Shown here: positions 63,829-64,000 of the stretch, piece by piece
Position numbering within the stretch: position 1 is the first letter of the stretch
Layout: every line of letters begins with the position of its first letter
NCBI RefSeq assembly: GCF_003464165.1
Contig: NZ_QSEK01000012.1
Location: forward strand, 1 to 64,000
Source: Eubacterium sp. AM49-13BH
GTDB lineage: Bacteria > Bacillota > Clostridia > Lachnospirales > Lachnospiraceae
Direction of reading: 5' to 3'
DNA: 64,000 nucleotides
The notes under the pieces: generated by a model
Database searches by the model: none
What the model saw: only the letters and a program-made list of their open reading frames with translations
What the model was told of the DNA's origin: nothing
Made by a program: the position numbers and the translations under genes

Positions 63829-64000
63829 TTACTTTACCATGCTTAAAAATTCTTCATCAGATATCTTAGAATTCATTACAGCATTCTTAATTGCAGCGGA
63901 CATAACGCGGGCAGCAAGTGTTCCTGCGAAGTTGATATCAACACGTACTGCTTCGCTGTCGCCTCGTTTTGCAGTGCTTGCAGCATATATTGTATCTCCG
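63829..64000 (-). CDS. P1-family peptidase, C-terminal part (runs off the window)
   Basis: The last 56 codons of a minus-strand gene: GDTIYAASTAKRGDSEAVRV, then INFAGTLAARVMSAAIKNAV and a stop at 63829. This resembles the C-terminus of P1/S58 peptidases (DmpA-like aminopeptidase/esterase). The nucleophile and most of the protein are outside the window. Confidence 0.6.
   Translation of the reverse strand, partial: GDTIYAASTAKRGDSEAVRVDINFAGTLAARVMSAAIKNAVMNSKISDEEFLSMVK

Overview
The window comes from a low-GC Gram-positive anaerobe of the Lachnospiraceae. The gut genus Lachnospira (Eubacterium eligens group) is my best guess. The pointers are a complete sufCBDSU operon with no isc genes, glucose-PTS-family GlcNAc uptake, a 2-keto-3-deoxygluconate kinase, lipoprotein-processing Lgt, AGGAGG-type ribosome sites, and small conserved proteins (DUF4186, DUF3737, the 72-residue duplicated protein) that I associate with this family. 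The genus is inference.

Region 1 (1-19.4 kb) is an accessory region scarred by deletions. It holds an aldo/keto reductase, then a cluster of small metabolic or defence-like proteins (a PAS-like protein, DUF4186, a VOC protein, YaiI, ArsC-like, peptide deformylase, ClbS-like, a methyltransferase). This is followed by many remnants: an FMN reductase, an M50-like protease, a CatA-like acetyltransferase fused to an ABC ATPase, an ABC permease, an IS200-like transposase, a PNPOx-family protein, YccF and DUF3221. Part of the first cluster recurs at 17.5-18.4 kb with different deletions. Intact islands include a seven-segment membrane protein with presenilin-like aspartate motifs, a TetR regulator with a possible operator system, an ECF sigma/anti-sigma pair and a macro-domain protein.

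Region 2 (19.4-22.6 kb) is a queuosine precursor operon, queD-queE-folE-queC-queF, behind a preQ1-I riboswitch. Region 3 (22.6-38.8 kb) is mostly housekeeping: glpK, a GGDEF/EAL protein, sufCBDSU, DUF3737, a MalY/PatB aminotransferase, thrH, a RelQ-type alarmone synthetase, a secreted nuclease with a small partner gene, pepT and a DUF2798 protein. A large GC-rich palindrome follows the alarmone synthetase gene.

Region 4 (38.8-49.2 kb) has a cell-wall-anchored amylase-like protein of 1242 residues that lacks expected catalytic residues and lies between two copies of a 44-bp repeat. Next come an FMN riboswitch and ribD-ribE-ribBA-ribH, then an oxidoreductase and an HD-domain protein. Region 5 (49.5-57.8 kb) has a DUF4143 ATPase, a short MetE-like enzyme, a six-gene ABC transporter operon of unknown cargo and a KDG kinase. 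Region 6 (58-64 kb) has a Cys-cluster protein, lgt and a GlcNAc operon (nagB-nagA-EIIA-EIICB), and ends inside a convergent P1-family peptidase.

A striking feature is a series of single-base frameshifts in otherwise well-preserved genes (a PNPOx-family gene, queC, sufU, the MalY-type aminotransferase, pepT, PTS EIIA). Each is restored by adding one base, usually an A next to an A. This looks more like a systematic sequencing or assembly artefact than real gene loss, and it should be settled before any of these genes is called dead.
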